Of a DNA stretch of 45,709 nt, positions 34,332-43,982 are shown piece by piece. The notes under the pieces are model-generated. The model had not been told where the DNA came from and searched no databases. It saw only the letters and a program-made list of their open reading frames with translations. Each line of letters opens with the position of its first letter. Within the stretch, counting starts at the first letter, position 1. This stretch comes from Clostridia bacterium (GTDB lineage Bacteria > Bacillota > Clostridia > Oscillospirales > CAG-382), in the NCBI GenBank assembly GCA_017516825.1, contig JAFXBC010000070.1, positions 1 through 45,709 on the forward strand, in the 5' to 3' direction. A program made the translations under genes and the position numbers.

Positions 34332-35726
34332 ATGAAGCTCAACTACAAGCGCGTGATGCTGGTGGGCATGGCGTTTTTCCTGATCTCTGCCTTCTGGCAG
34401 GCCTACGATGCCATCGTTCCCCTGATTTTGACCAACCATTTCGGTATGCCCCAGACCGCCTCCGGCGCGGTGATGTCCTTGGACAACGTTCTGGCGGTGT
34501 TTATGCTCCCCATCTTCGGTGCCCTCTCCGACAAAACCAACACCCGCTTCGGCAAACGGACACCCTTTATCTTCTGCGGCACCATCGTCGCGGTGATCTC
34601 CTTCGTTTGTCTCACCCTCATCGACAATTATCAGCTTGCCAAGGTGAACGCCGCAAACTTCCTCGCCGTAGAGGGGGACGCGGCAGAGGCGTTGCAAAAG
34701 CTCACCTGGGAGCTGACCCTCACCAACATCTGGCCTTTGGTGGGCTTTATCGCCACCCTTTTGGTGGTGCTCATCGCCATGGCCACCTTCCGCTCCCCTG
34801 CGGTGGCCCTCATGCCCGACGTCACCGTGAAGCCTCTGCGCTCCAAGGCCAACGCCGTCATCAATCTGATGGGCACGGCAGGCGGCATCATCGTCTTGAT
34901 CCTGGGTATGGTATTTGCCACCTCCAAGAACAAATATATGTCCTACACCGGCTACGTGCTGGCGGTATGCGCCGTGATGCTGTTGGGCTTCGTTCTGTTC
35001 CTGCTCACCGTCAAGGAAAAGAAGTGGGCGGCAGAAATGGAGGAAGACACGGTAAAATACGGCCTGGCGGAGCCTGCTTCCCCCGAAACGGCGGGGAAAA
35101 AGGAAAAGCTCTCCCCTGCACAGCTCCGTTCCCTGCTGTTGATCCTGGCCTCCGTGGCGTTGTGGTTCATCGGCTACAACTCCATCACCAGTAAGTATTC
35201 CGTCTACGCCTCTAATATTTTGGGCTTTGACTACAACTTCACCCTCATCGTAGCCCAGGCGGCGGCCATCGTTTCCTACATCCCCGTGGGTATGATCTCC
35301 TCCAAGCTGGGGAGAAAGAAGACCATCCTGGCGGGCGTTCTCATGCTGGCAACAGCCTTTGCGGTGGGCACGCTGGTCTCCCCCGACACCCCTGCGGTGA
35401 TCATGTACCCCGTATTCGCCCTGGCGGGCATCGGCTGGGCTTCTATCAACGTCAACTCCTTCCCCATGGTGGTGGAGCTGGCAGGCAAGGGAGACGTGGG
35501 TAAGTACACCGGCTATTACTACACCGCCTCCATGTCCGCCCAGATCGTGGCGCCCATCCTCTCCGGCGTGCTGTACGACGCCTTCGGGATGCGGTACACC
35601 TTCTTCCCCTTCGGTGCGGTGTTCGTGGTGTTCTCCTTTATCACCATGCTTCTGGTGAAGCACGGCGACTCCCGCCCCACGGAAAAGAAATCCGCCCTGG
35701 AACAGCTTGGCGGCGGAGATGATTAA
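34332..35726 (+). CDS. MFS transporter (sugar:cation symporter-like)
   Basis: 464 residues, 12 predicted helices. AFWQAYDAIVPLILTNHFGM and GALSDKTNTRFGKRTPFIF match the SLC45/GPH-type sugar transporters, where D-x-x-x-R-G-R between helices 2 and 3 is the MFS A-motif. A long cytoplasmic loop (EEDTVKYGLAEPASPETAGKKEK) divides the two halves. Likely substrate is a disaccharide or glycoside with H+ or Na+. AAGGAG at 34317-34322 supports the start at 34332; the frame is open upstream through the tandem repeats. First gene of a four-gene operon. Confidence 0.88.
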   Translation: MKLNYKRVMLVGMAFFLISAFWQAYDAIVPLILTNHFGMPQTASGAVMSLDNVLAVFMLPIFGALSDKTNTRFGKRTPFIFCGTIVAVISFVCLTLIDNYQLAKVNAANFLAVEGDAAEALQKLTWELTLTNIWPLVGFIATLLVVLIAMATFRSPAVALMPDVTVKPLRSKANAVINLMGTAGGIIVLILGMVFATSKNKYMSYTGYVLAVCAVMLLGFVLFLLTVKEKKWAAEMEEDTVKYGLAEPASPETAGKKEKLSPAQLRSLLLILASVALWFIGYNSITSKYSVYASNILGFDYNFTLIVAQAAAIVSYIPVGMISSKLGRKKTILAGVLMLATAFAVGTLVSPDTPAVIMYPVFALAGIGWASINVNSFPMVVELAGKGDVGKYTGYYYTASMSAQIVAPILSGVLYDAFGMRYTFFPFGAVFVVFSFITMLLVKHGDSRPTEKKSALEQLGGGDD

Positions 35727-35729
35727 GCT

Positions 35730-36542
35730 ATGATCGCATTGTATATCCTTTTGGGGGTGCTTTGCGCCCTCATCCTGCTGTATCTTCTCCTGTTCGTCCG
35801 TCCGAAAGGAAAAAAGCCGGAGGATGACCGTCTGCTTTGCGAATACGCCCACAGAGGGCTCCACGGGGAAAATATTCCCGAAAATTCCTTGCAGGCCTTT
35901 GCAAAGGCGGGGGAAAAGGGCTTCGGCATCGAGCTGGACGTTCAGCTTTCCTCCGACGGGGTGGTAATGGTGTTCCACGACTATTCCCTTGCCCGCATGA
36001 CGGGAAAAGAGGAAAAGCTGAAGAACCTCACCGCCGGGGAACTGCAAGCCCTCTCCTTAAACGGCACGGAGCAGACCATCCCCACCTTCTCACAGGTTTT
36101 GTCTCTGGTAAACGGCAGAGTTCCCCTGCTGGTGGAACTGAAAGGGGAGGATCTGAACGCCGCCCTCTGCCCCAAGGTGGCGGAGCTTTTGAAGGACTAC
36201 CAAGGGCCTTACTGCATAGAGTCCTTCAACCCCCTGCTGGTGAAGAACATGAAGAAATACCTGCCTACGGTCTACTGCGGACAGCTTTACACCAACGTGT
36301 GCAGGGACAAGAAAAAGTATTCCCCGCTGAATCTGATCCTGTCCTCCATGGGCTTCAACTTCCTGGCAAGACCCAACTTCATCGCCTACAATTACAAGGA
36401 CAGAAATTCCCTCCCCGTGAAGCTGGCCACAAGGCTTTACAAAGCCCCCCGCTTCGTCTGGACGGTGAGAACCAAAGAGGATCTGGCGCTTTGCCGTGAA
36501 AACAACGAATACGCTATTTTTGAACATATAGAAAGGGTTTAA
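35730..36542 (+). CDS. Membrane-anchored glycerophosphodiester phosphodiesterase
   Basis: 270 residues. One N-terminal membrane helix (2-23), then a GDPD TIM barrel: AHRG at 40-43, ENS at 51-53, metal ligands E68 and D70 in IELDVQ, and H83-D84 in VFHDYS; VELKGE is a further strand motif and WTVRT is near the end. It hydrolyses glycerophosphodiesters to glycerol-3-phosphate and an alcohol. The anchor suggests action at the membrane. It starts 3 bases after the MFS stop. Confidence 0.92.
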   Translation: MIALYILLGVLCALILLYLLLFVRPKGKKPEDDRLLCEYAHRGLHGENIPENSLQAFAKAGEKGFGIELDVQLSSDGVVMVFHDYSLARMTGKEEKLKNLTAGELQALSLNGTEQTIPTFSQVLSLVNGRVPLLVELKGEDLNAALCPKVAELLKDYQGPYCIESFNPLLVKNMKKYLPTVYCGQLYTNVCRDKKKYSPLNLILSSMGFNFLARPNFIAYNYKDRNSLPVKLATRLYKAPRFVWTVRTKEDLALCRENNEYAIFEHIERV

Positions 36543-36546
36543 CACT

Positions 36547-37347
36547 ATGAGCTTTTTGCAAGGAAAAACCGCCATCATTACCGGGGCGGGCTACGCTGTG
36601 CTTTCCGACGGGAAGTGCGGCTCCATCGGTTACGGCATTGCCACCGCATACGCCAAGGAGGGGGCCAACCTGGTGATCACCGGGCGTAACGTCCCCAAGC
36701 TGGAAAAGGCAAAGGAAGAGCTGGAAAAGCTGTACGGCATCAAAGTTTTGGCATTGCAGGCGGACATCTCCGCAGGCAGTGACAACGAGGCCACCGCAAA
36801 AATGGTGGCGGAAAAAGCTGTGGAAGCCTTCGGCCGTATCGACGTGCTGATCAACAACGCCCAGGCCTCCGCCTCCGGGGTGACCATTCAGGATCACACC
36901 ACCGAGCAGTTTGATCTGGCTATGTATTCCGGGCTGTACGCTACCTTCTATTATATGAAGGCCTGCTACCCCTATCTGAAGGAGACACAGGGAAGCATCA
37001 TCAACTTCGCCTCCGGGGCGGGTCTGTTCGGCAACTACGGCCAGTGCGCCTACGCCGCCGCAAAGGAGGGCATCCGAGGCCTTTCCAGAGTAGCCGCCAC
37101 GGAATGGGCAAAGGACGGCATCAACACCAACGTGGTCTGCCCCTTGGCCTGGACGGCACAGCTGGAGAAGTTCCAGAACGCTTACCCCGAGGCCTTCAAG
37201 GCCAACGTGAAGATGCCTCCCGCAGGGCATTTCGGCGACCCCGAAACGGAGATCGGCAGAGTCTGCGTACAGCTTGCCAACCCCGACTTTAAGTACCTCA
37301 ACGGCGAGACCCTCACCCTGGAGGGCGGCATGGGTCTCCGTCCCTAA
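36547..37347 (+). CDS. Short-chain dehydrogenase/reductase
   Basis: 266 residues. NAD(P)-binding TGAG near 12-15 followed by an eight-residue insertion before GSIGYGIA at 25-32, NNAQA at 103-107, catalytic S156, Y169 and K173 (YAAAK), and a C-terminal LNGETLTLEGGMGL. The GSIGYGIA form recalls enoyl-ACP-reductase-like SDRs, but the Y-x3-K spacing is classical, so it is a ketoreductase-type enzyme of unknown substrate. It starts 4 bases after the phosphodiesterase gene and belongs to the same operon. Confidence 0.88.
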   Translation: MSFLQGKTAIITGAGYAVLSDGKCGSIGYGIATAYAKEGANLVITGRNVPKLEKAKEELEKLYGIKVLALQADISAGSDNEATAKMVAEKAVEAFGRIDVLINNAQASASGVTIQDHTTEQFDLAMYSGLYATFYYMKACYPYLKETQGSIINFASGAGLFGNYGQCAYAAAKEGIRGLSRVAATEWAKDGINTNVVCPLAWTAQLEKFQNAYPEAFKANVKMPPAGHFGDPETEIGRVCVQLANPDFKYLNGETLTLEGGMGLRP

Positions 37348-37359
37348 GGAGGGGTTTTC

Positions 37360-38418
37360 ATGAACCTTGCTTTGCAACGCTCCATCGCCATGCGGAACCA
37401 TCTGAAGGCCCTTTACATCCAGGCCCGAGGAAACCTGCTGATGATGCTGTGCTTCACCGCCGTGAACCTGTTGCTGTTGTTCTTCAACGCAGGGGTGATC
37501 TTCCTGTTCTCCGCCACCATGCCCTATCTGTCTTTGCTGTTCGGCATTCTGGACGAAACGGGAGCCATGGCCATCCCCGGGGGCGTATTTGCCGTGGTGC
37601 TGGTGGCGGTGTACTTCCTCTGCTGGCTGTTCTCCAAGGAGAACCCCCGCTGGATGCTGGCGGCCTTGGTGCTGTTCATCATCGATACGGTGTGCTTGGG
37701 AGCGTACTGCGTCCTGGCAAAGGATTTCACCGGGATCCTGGACGTGGTCTTCCACGCCCTGGTGCTGTATTACCTGGTCTCCGGCCTCCGCGCCGCCAAA
37801 AAGCTGGAAAGCCTTCCCCCGGAGGAGCTTACCTACGTGGACGATTTCCGTCTGGAGGACGTCCCCGGGGAGGAGACCGTTCTCCCCAACCCCAAAGAAC
37901 AACGCACCACGGATTGGGAATTCGACTTTTCCACTCTGCCTCACTGGAAAAATCGGTTGGAGATCCCCTATCTCTACGATGCGTTTCTCCCCTTTGAGAA
38001 AGCGGATCTGCTGTTCTGCGTACACTCCGTGGCAGAGGTCACCATGTTGAATTACAGAGGCTTCTTTTCCATCCTGGAAAACAAGGAATCCCCCCGTGTG
38101 GTGTTCTCCCTCCAAGAGGGGATCGTGGGCCCCAACCTGTACCCCAGCGGGAAGGAAGGGTATCTCTGCTTCGAAGCCTATTGCCGCGGGAAGGGCTCCG
38201 TATCACTGTTATACAGCGTCCACCGCAAAGCCTTTGCGGTTTTGGAGCGGCCTTCCGGGTATCTTGCAAGAGCTTGCTTCTCCGAGGACGAGGAAACGGT
38301 CACCCTGGTGGAGGGCAATGGCTCCTCCATGCAGTTTGTGATGGACACCCTCACCTGGATCCCCCCGGAACAGCTGGAGGAAACCCTGAAAAGCATGGAA
38401 AAACCCGCCGTCGATTGA
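37360..38418 (+). CDS. Four-helix membrane protein, unknown function
   Basis: 352 residues. Four membrane helices in residues 25-145, then a cytoplasmic domain of about 200 residues with short strands (LYSVHRKAFAVLERPSGYLARACF, GSSMQFVMDTLTW). No family recognised. AAGGAGG precedes the ATG. It is the last gene of the MFS operon, and its soluble part may regulate or support the transporter or phosphodiesterase; this is a guess from position only. Confidence 0.7.
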   Translation: MNLALQRSIAMRNHLKALYIQARGNLLMMLCFTAVNLLLLFFNAGVIFLFSATMPYLSLLFGILDETGAMAIPGGVFAVVLVAVYFLCWLFSKENPRWMLAALVLFIIDTVCLGAYCVLAKDFTGILDVVFHALVLYYLVSGLRAAKKLESLPPEELTYVDDFRLEDVPGEETVLPNPKEQRTTDWEFDFSTLPHWKNRLEIPYLYDAFLPFEKADLLFCVHSVAEVTMLNYRGFFSILENKESPRVVFSLQEGIVGPNLYPSGKEGYLCFEAYCRGKGSVSLLYSVHRKAFAVLERPSGYLARACFSEDEETVTLVEGNGSSMQFVMDTLTWIPPEQLEETLKSMEKPAVD

Positions 38419-38436
38419 AAAAAACTTTATTTTTTC

Positions 38437-38467
38437 AAAAAATCCCCACGTAACGTGAGGATTTTTT
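38437..38467 (+). terminator. Terminator of the MFS operon
   Basis: AAAAAATCCCCACG, loop TAA, CGTGAGGATTTTTT with one C-A mismatch (38437-38467), ending in a T run. Confidence 0.8.
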
Positions 38468-38518
38468 GCTTTTCGGTTGTATAAAGGGTGAAGACACCCG
38501 AAAGGAATGATCGTCACG

Positions 38519-39064
38519 ATGAACGGAAAAAAGAAATGTAAGATCTTAAAGGAGATCAGAAAGCAGATCGCCAAGGACAACGACATCGCCTTCGTCACCT
38601 CGGAATGTAAGCACAAGGGCAATTGCAAGGGCACCTGCCCCAAGTGCGAATGGGAGGTGCGCTACCTGGAAGCAGAGCTGGAAAAACGGCGTATGGCGGG
38701 GAAGCAGGTGGTGGTGGCAGGCATCGCCGCGGCCATGGTACTGACCTCCGCCTGCACCCCCGAGCAGAAAGACACGTCTTCGGATGCTTCTTCGGAAGCC
38801 TCCTCCGGGGAAAGCGTCTGCTCTCCCGTGGAATCGGAATGGGAGACCATGGGGGAAGAACCCGCCCCGGAATCCACGGAGGAAAGCGTTCCCGTCCCCG
38901 GCGAGGTGCCCGAGGAGACCTCCGACGAATTTTGGGAGGGAGAGATCGCACCTCCCGAGGATTCTTCCGAGGAGGAAGCTTTGGTTGGGGAGCTGTTTCC
39001 CGAGGACTTTTCCGAAGACGAGCTGATGGGCGATCCTATGGAAGAGGCTCCCGAAGAACCGTAA
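38519..39064 (+). CDS. Cys-rich N-terminal module with lipobox-like segment
   Basis: 181 residues in three parts. Residues 1-60 form a charged helix and a cysteine cluster, C30-x5-C36-x3-C40-x2-C43 (CKHKGNCKGTCPKC), with an extra C7. Residues 62-80 are hydrophobic and end in LTSAC, like a lipobox, though it is about 80 residues from the start. The rest is a Ser/Glu/Pro-rich acidic tail with no fold. Similar modules (KILKEIRKQIA ... TSECK ... CPKCEAEVRYLE) recur before diverse C-terminal parts in gut bacteria (recalled). The cysteines may bind zinc or an iron-sulfur cluster. ATG 38519 is preferred over 38507, which follows the AAAGGA site without spacing. Confidence 0.7.
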   Translation: MNGKKKCKILKEIRKQIAKDNDIAFVTSECKHKGNCKGTCPKCEWEVRYLEAELEKRRMAGKQVVVAGIAAAMVLTSACTPEQKDTSSDASSEASSGESVCSPVESEWETMGEEPAPESTEESVPVPGEVPEETSDEFWEGEIAPPEDSSEEEALVGELFPEDFSEDELMGDPMEEAPEEP

Positions 39065-39083
39065 TACGAAAGGAGAAAAGGAA

Positions 39084-40427
39084 ATGATGAAAAGATGGAC
39101 GGCTTTCTTTCTGCTGTTGGCCCTGCTTTCCGCCTGCCTTTGGGGCTGTAACGCTCCCGCAGGGGAAAATGTTCCCGCAGGGGAAAATGTTCCCGCAGGG
39201 GAAAATGTTCCCGCAGGGGAACAGGAAGGAAGCAAAACCCCAAGTACACCCCCGGAAAATAGCGAGACCTCCCGCCCCGAGGAGCAGGAAAACGAACTAC
39301 CCGCCGCAGGCGGAGCGGTGTTTTACGCCTCCTCTGTGGATATCGTTGCCCCGCTGGTGGGCTTCTGCTGGTCGGAGCATCATGAAGCGGGAGAGGACGG
39401 AAAGATGCACGGTGTCTCCGCGGACGGCATGGGGATCTACGAGTTCTTATTGCAGGAGAACCTTGTGGTTCCCACCCTCTACGCCGAAGACGGCAGGATC
39501 ACCCCCCTCCTCCCGGAGAACGCTTCCCTGTCGGGGCTTTACCTGCTGGAAGAACTGCAAAAAGACGCCGATACCGTACCCGTCACCATGGAGGGGCTGG
39601 AAGGTCTCTCCCCGGGCAGGTACTACGTGGTCACCAGGGTGGAATATACCCACGGCACAGGGAACCGCTCCTGCGACGAGCATTTGTTTGCGTTGGTGGT
39701 GGGGGAGCTCCCCCTCCCGGAGAACGTAGGGACGGTGAAGCTTCTGCGGTACACCCCCGACGGCTGGGGGATCTCCGTGAAGGATATCAGCGAATACGCC
39801 ATCGCTTCGGAGCTGGTAGCGGCCCTTGAGGGGCTTACCCTCACGGGGGAGACAGAGCCTAAGATCTCCGACGACACCTTGACCCCCGGCGGCGGGGATT
39901 ACCCCGTGGAGACCGGCACCTTGTGGGTGGAAACGGAAGACGCTCTGTATCGGGTGTCCTGTGACTTTGACGCAGTCTGTCTGGTGGAGACCGCCTTCGG
40001 GGAAGGAAGGGTTTTGGAGCTGACGGCGGAGGTGAGGCGACTGTTCTTTGGCGGGTGGTACTACGCCCCCTACGACTTCTATATCGCCGATTACCAAAGC
40101 GGGGACAGCCGCGTGGAGCTGAAAAACGTATTCCCCGCCCCCTCGGCGGTGGCCATCTCCGTGAAGGAGGTCTATGTGGAGAAGGAATTCCACGGGGAAA
40201 ACAACAAGGTGGTTTTGGAGCTGGTCTCCACGGTGGATCAAACCCTGCACGTCAGCTATCACAGCTACGCCAGCGACGACAATCGGGGCAGTGACGGCGG
40301 TGAGACGGTGGAGCTCCGGGCGGGGATCCCCGTCACGGTGGAGTGTACCTTCTACGGCTTCAATTTCCGTTATTGGCTCGCCATCCGCGCAGGGAACACC
40401 ACGGTAGAGCTGCAAATCGACCCGTGA
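39084..40427 (+). CDS. Lipoprotein with PAGENV repeats, unknown function
   Basis: 447 residues. Signal peptide ends at LWGC (Cys22; an earlier LSAC at 18 is the alternative lipobox). It is followed by four near-identical VPAGEN repeats, then a Pro/Glu linker. The mature domain of about 350 residues is beta-rich (YYVVTRVEYTHGTGNRSCDEHLFALVVGELPLP; GTLWVETEDALYRVSCDF) and ends in an immunoglobulin-like strand set (VVLELVSTVDQTLHVSYHSY). No known enzyme motif. AGGAG eight bases before ATG supports the start. It is 19 bases behind the Cys-rich gene and probably co-transcribed with it. Confidence 0.75.
   Translation: MMKRWTAFFLLLALLSACLWGCNAPAGENVPAGENVPAGENVPAGEQEGSKTPSTPPENSETSRPEEQENELPAAGGAVFYASSVDIVAPLVGFCWSEHHEAGEDGKMHGVSADGMGIYEFLLQENLVVPTLYAEDGRITPLLPENASLSGLYLLEELQKDADTVPVTMEGLEGLSPGRYYVVTRVEYTHGTGNRSCDEHLFALVVGELPLPENVGTVKLLRYTPDGWGISVKDISEYAIASELVAALEGLTLTGETEPKISDDTLTPGGGDYPVETGTLWVETEDALYRVSCDFDAVCLVETAFGEGRVLELTAEVRRLFFGGWYYAPYDFYIADYQSGDSRVELKNVFPAPSAVAISVKEVYVEKEFHGENNKVVLELVSTVDQTLHVSYHSYASDDNRGSDGGETVELRAGIPVTVECTFYGFNFRYWLAIRAGNTTVELQIDP
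39156..39221 (+). repeat. 18-bp in-frame tandem repeat
   Basis: TTCCCGCAGGGGAAAATG-type 18-bp unit, about 3.7 near-perfect copies, coding for VPAGEN after the lipidated Cys. Such perfect repeats can gain or lose units by slippage, changing spacer length without frameshift. Confidence 0.85.
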
Positions 40428-40475
40428 GAAGAAAAGGAGAAGCGGTTTTAGAGCTGTTCTCTAAAGGACAGTTTT

Positions 40476-40525
40476 GCAAGAATACGGTATATCTCGAAAG
40501 AGGTATGCCGTATTCTTGCTTTTTT
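40476..40525 (+). terminator. Long terminator hairpin next to element boundary
   Basis: GCAAGAATACGG ... CCGTATTCTTGC (40476-40487 with 40508-40519), extended inwards around loop GAAA, then six T. It would end the lipoprotein transcription unit, and it sits six bases from the recombinase stop codon on the other strand. Confidence 0.85.
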
Positions 40526-40530
40526 AGTCC

Positions 40531-42243
<1,713 letters not shown>

Positions 42244-42279
42244 TTATTATACAATGCCCGGCGCATCCTTGCAATTCTG

Positions 42280-42570
42280 TCACATTAAGTCGTCGGTCAT
42301 CTTTTGGGCGAGTATCAAATCCCGGAACTGCGAAAGCAACGTGCTTTTGCCTTCCTCGGCAAAGTGGGTGTTCACCTCGTAATCAACCGTTCCGATACGC
42401 TTCGTGAAATTGAGTGCCGTAGGATAATTGACCACGAGTAAATTGTGCTTTGCTACTGACGGGCGGGGTGGATGCGGAATATGCTCATCCAAAATGATAG
42501 GCTCGTCGATGTTGATTGGCTCTCGGATTATGATACTTCTAACCTCGGGTATTTTAATTGTCTTTATCAT
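42280..42570 (-). CDS. TnpW-like small element protein
   Basis: 96 residues. The C-terminal part RIGTVDYEVNTHFAEEGKSTLLSQFRDLILAQK resembles transposon-encoded TnpW proteins (I-G-x-T-x-Y-x-V-x-x-H-F-S/A ...), and the N-terminal part (IKIPEVRSIIIREPINIDEPIILDE) is a low-complexity Ile/Glu/Pro segment. TnpW genes sit beside large serine recombinases, as here; their role is unknown. AAAGGAG precedes ATG 42570; a GTG six bases earlier is possible. Confidence 0.6.
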   Translation of the reverse strand: MIKTIKIPEVRSIIIREPINIDEPIILDEHIPHPPRPSVAKHNLLVVNYPTALNFTKRIGTVDYEVNTHFAEEGKSTLLSQFRDLILAQKMTDDLM

Positions 42571-42583
42571 AGGCACTCTCCTT

Positions 42584-43471
42584 TCATCTGCTCTCGTGTT
42601 CGCTGCGCTTCTTTATCTGTCGGATACGTTCTTGCTCCAACAAGCGCAGTATGGTGGCTTCTATCTGCGATACGGGAACACCGCGCCCGAAATATTTATC
42701 GAGCTTTTCTCTTTGTATCTTGACCGTTTCCTTTTGGTTCGGCTTTTCCTCGGTCATAATATCAAAGATGGTGTCCATATCCAATTTGCCCTCTTGGCTC
42801 AGCCGCTTCATACGAATGGCTTGGCTGAGGGATGGTGTGGCATCCTCGCTTTCAATCGTGGTTAGTAGGTCATACTGCTCTTGCTCCTGCAAATGCGAAA
42901 GCTCAACGGCGGGACGGAAGGCGATGCGTCCCTCATCTACCATATCAAGCAATTCGGGGATAAGGAGATTTAAGCGGATATAACGGAACACTTGGTCACG
43001 GCTCTCTCCCGCCGCACTTCCAATCTCTGCCGCGCTGTCGATTGCCGACTTTGTTGCCATTGGCGACAAAGTAAGGTCGGTGCGTTCTCCTTGTCTCTTC
43101 ATCGCGTCCATCTTCATCTTGTAAGCCTTGGCTTTCTCGCTCGGAAGAATATGCTCACGGTGAAGGTTGGAGTCCACCATTTCAAGAATGGCATCCTCGC
43201 GGCTAAGCTCCTTGACGATGGCGGGGATTGCTTTGATGCCGAGCTTCTGACACGCAAACAAGCGGCGGTGTCCCGATACGATCTCATACTCGCCGTTGGC
43301 TAACGGACGCACGGTGATGGGAGTGAGTATGCCTTGGTTGTAAATGCTATCTACAAGGCTTGCCATTTCCTCGTTGTCAACCACCTTGTAGGGATGCTCC
43401 TCAAAGGAACGGAGCGAGGTAACGGGCAAATCAATTACTGTAATTTTCTCTCTGCTCTTGGTTTCAGTCAT
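42584..43471 (-). CDS. ParB/RepB/Spo0J-like partition protein
   Basis: 295 residues. The N-terminal ParB nuclease/CTPase-like domain has VSGHRRLFACQKLG near 65-80 and an LHREHILPSEKAKAYKMKM helix; a central helix-turn-helix region (ESRDQVFRYIRLNLLIPELLDMVDEGRIAFRPAVELSHL) follows, then a charged tail. It should bind DNA at parS-like sites and could segregate or silence the element, or control its transfer operon. No ParA is in the window. AAGGAGG precedes the ATG, which overlaps the preceding stop by 4 bases. Confidence 0.9.
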   Translation of the reverse strand: MTETKSREKITVIDLPVTSLRSFEEHPYKVVDNEEMASLVDSIYNQGILTPITVRPLANGEYEIVSGHRRLFACQKLGIKAIPAIVKELSREDAILEMVDSNLHREHILPSEKAKAYKMKMDAMKRQGERTDLTLSPMATKSAIDSAAEIGSAAGESRDQVFRYIRLNLLIPELLDMVDEGRIAFRPAVELSHLQEQEQYDLLTTIESEDATPSLSQAIRMKRLSQEGKLDMDTIFDIMTEEKPNQKETVKIQREKLDKYFGRGVPVSQIEATILRLLEQERIRQIKKRSEHESR

Positions 43472-43761
43472 CCAATGTCCTCCTTATTGTTGATCTCGTT
43501 CATCTTGGCTCTTGCCATTGCCTTGCGTTCTTCGGTGTACGGCTCGGTGATGCGATAGGCAAATCTTTTCTTGTCGATCTCAAAGGAAAGGCATCCAAGC
43601 TCATCATCGTCGGTCAGCCTGCAAAGTGTCGGGAACTTCCCGGCAAAGGCAAGCAGCCGTTTTTTCAAAGCGGTGTTGTGTGTTCGTATCACGACGGCTG
43701 CGGGTGTTTCATCAAAATAGATTTCGGTTGTTTTTTCATTCTTTTTCTTATTTGTAATCAT
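43468..43761 (-). CDS. Small element protein, unknown function
   Basis: 97 residues, soluble, Lys/Glu/Arg-rich. It contains EIYFDETPAAVVIRTHNTALKKRLLAFAGKFPTLCRLTDDDELGCLSFEIDKKRFAYRITEPYTEERKAMARAKMN, a pattern often seen in small proteins beside ParB in Firmicutes mobile elements (recalled). Its stop codon overlaps the ATG of the ParB-like gene, so the two are translationally coupled. Ribosome binding site AGGAGG precedes its ATG. Role unknown. Confidence 0.75.
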   Translation of the reverse strand: MITNKKKNEKTTEIYFDETPAAVVIRTHNTALKKRLLAFAGKFPTLCRLTDDDELGCLSFEIDKKRFAYRITEPYTEERKAMARAKMNEINNKEDIG

Positions 43762-43804
43762 AAAGTCCTCCTAATTGGGGGTGTTTTTGAAGCAAGGCGT
43801 TTTT

Positions 43805-43980
43805 CGGTCAAAAAGGCTCGGTCAAGAGCGTGAAAAAATGCGTATTTTCCAATAGAAAACGCCTTGGTGGTGTGGGATACGTTTTGCGGTGCTAAAAACG
43901 GAAAAATGCCGTTTTTCTTCGGTCAAGACCGTAAAACCGCTTTCGCGGGCGGTAGTAAATTTGTACGGTCAAGACCGTAC
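43805..43980. promoter_or_regulatory. Repeated CGGTCAA motifs and palindromes between relaxase and parB genes
   Basis: CGGTCAA occurs at 43805, 43819, 43920 and 43966. Two of these are complete CGGTCAAGACCG palindromes, and the last extends to GTACGGTC-AA-GACCGTAC (43963-43980). Further hairpins are AAAAACGG/CCGTTTTT (43895-43917) and ACCGC/GCGGT-like (43935-43953). The cluster fills the only non-coding gap of this region, so it could be parS-type sites, an operator, or an origin of transfer. Confidence 0.55.
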
Positions 43981-43982
43981 TT

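Noticed and set aside
40447..40475. GTTTTAGAGCTGTTCT resembles the start of type II CRISPR repeats
   Set aside because: It occurs once, with no spacers, second repeat or cas genes; it forms a small local hairpin.
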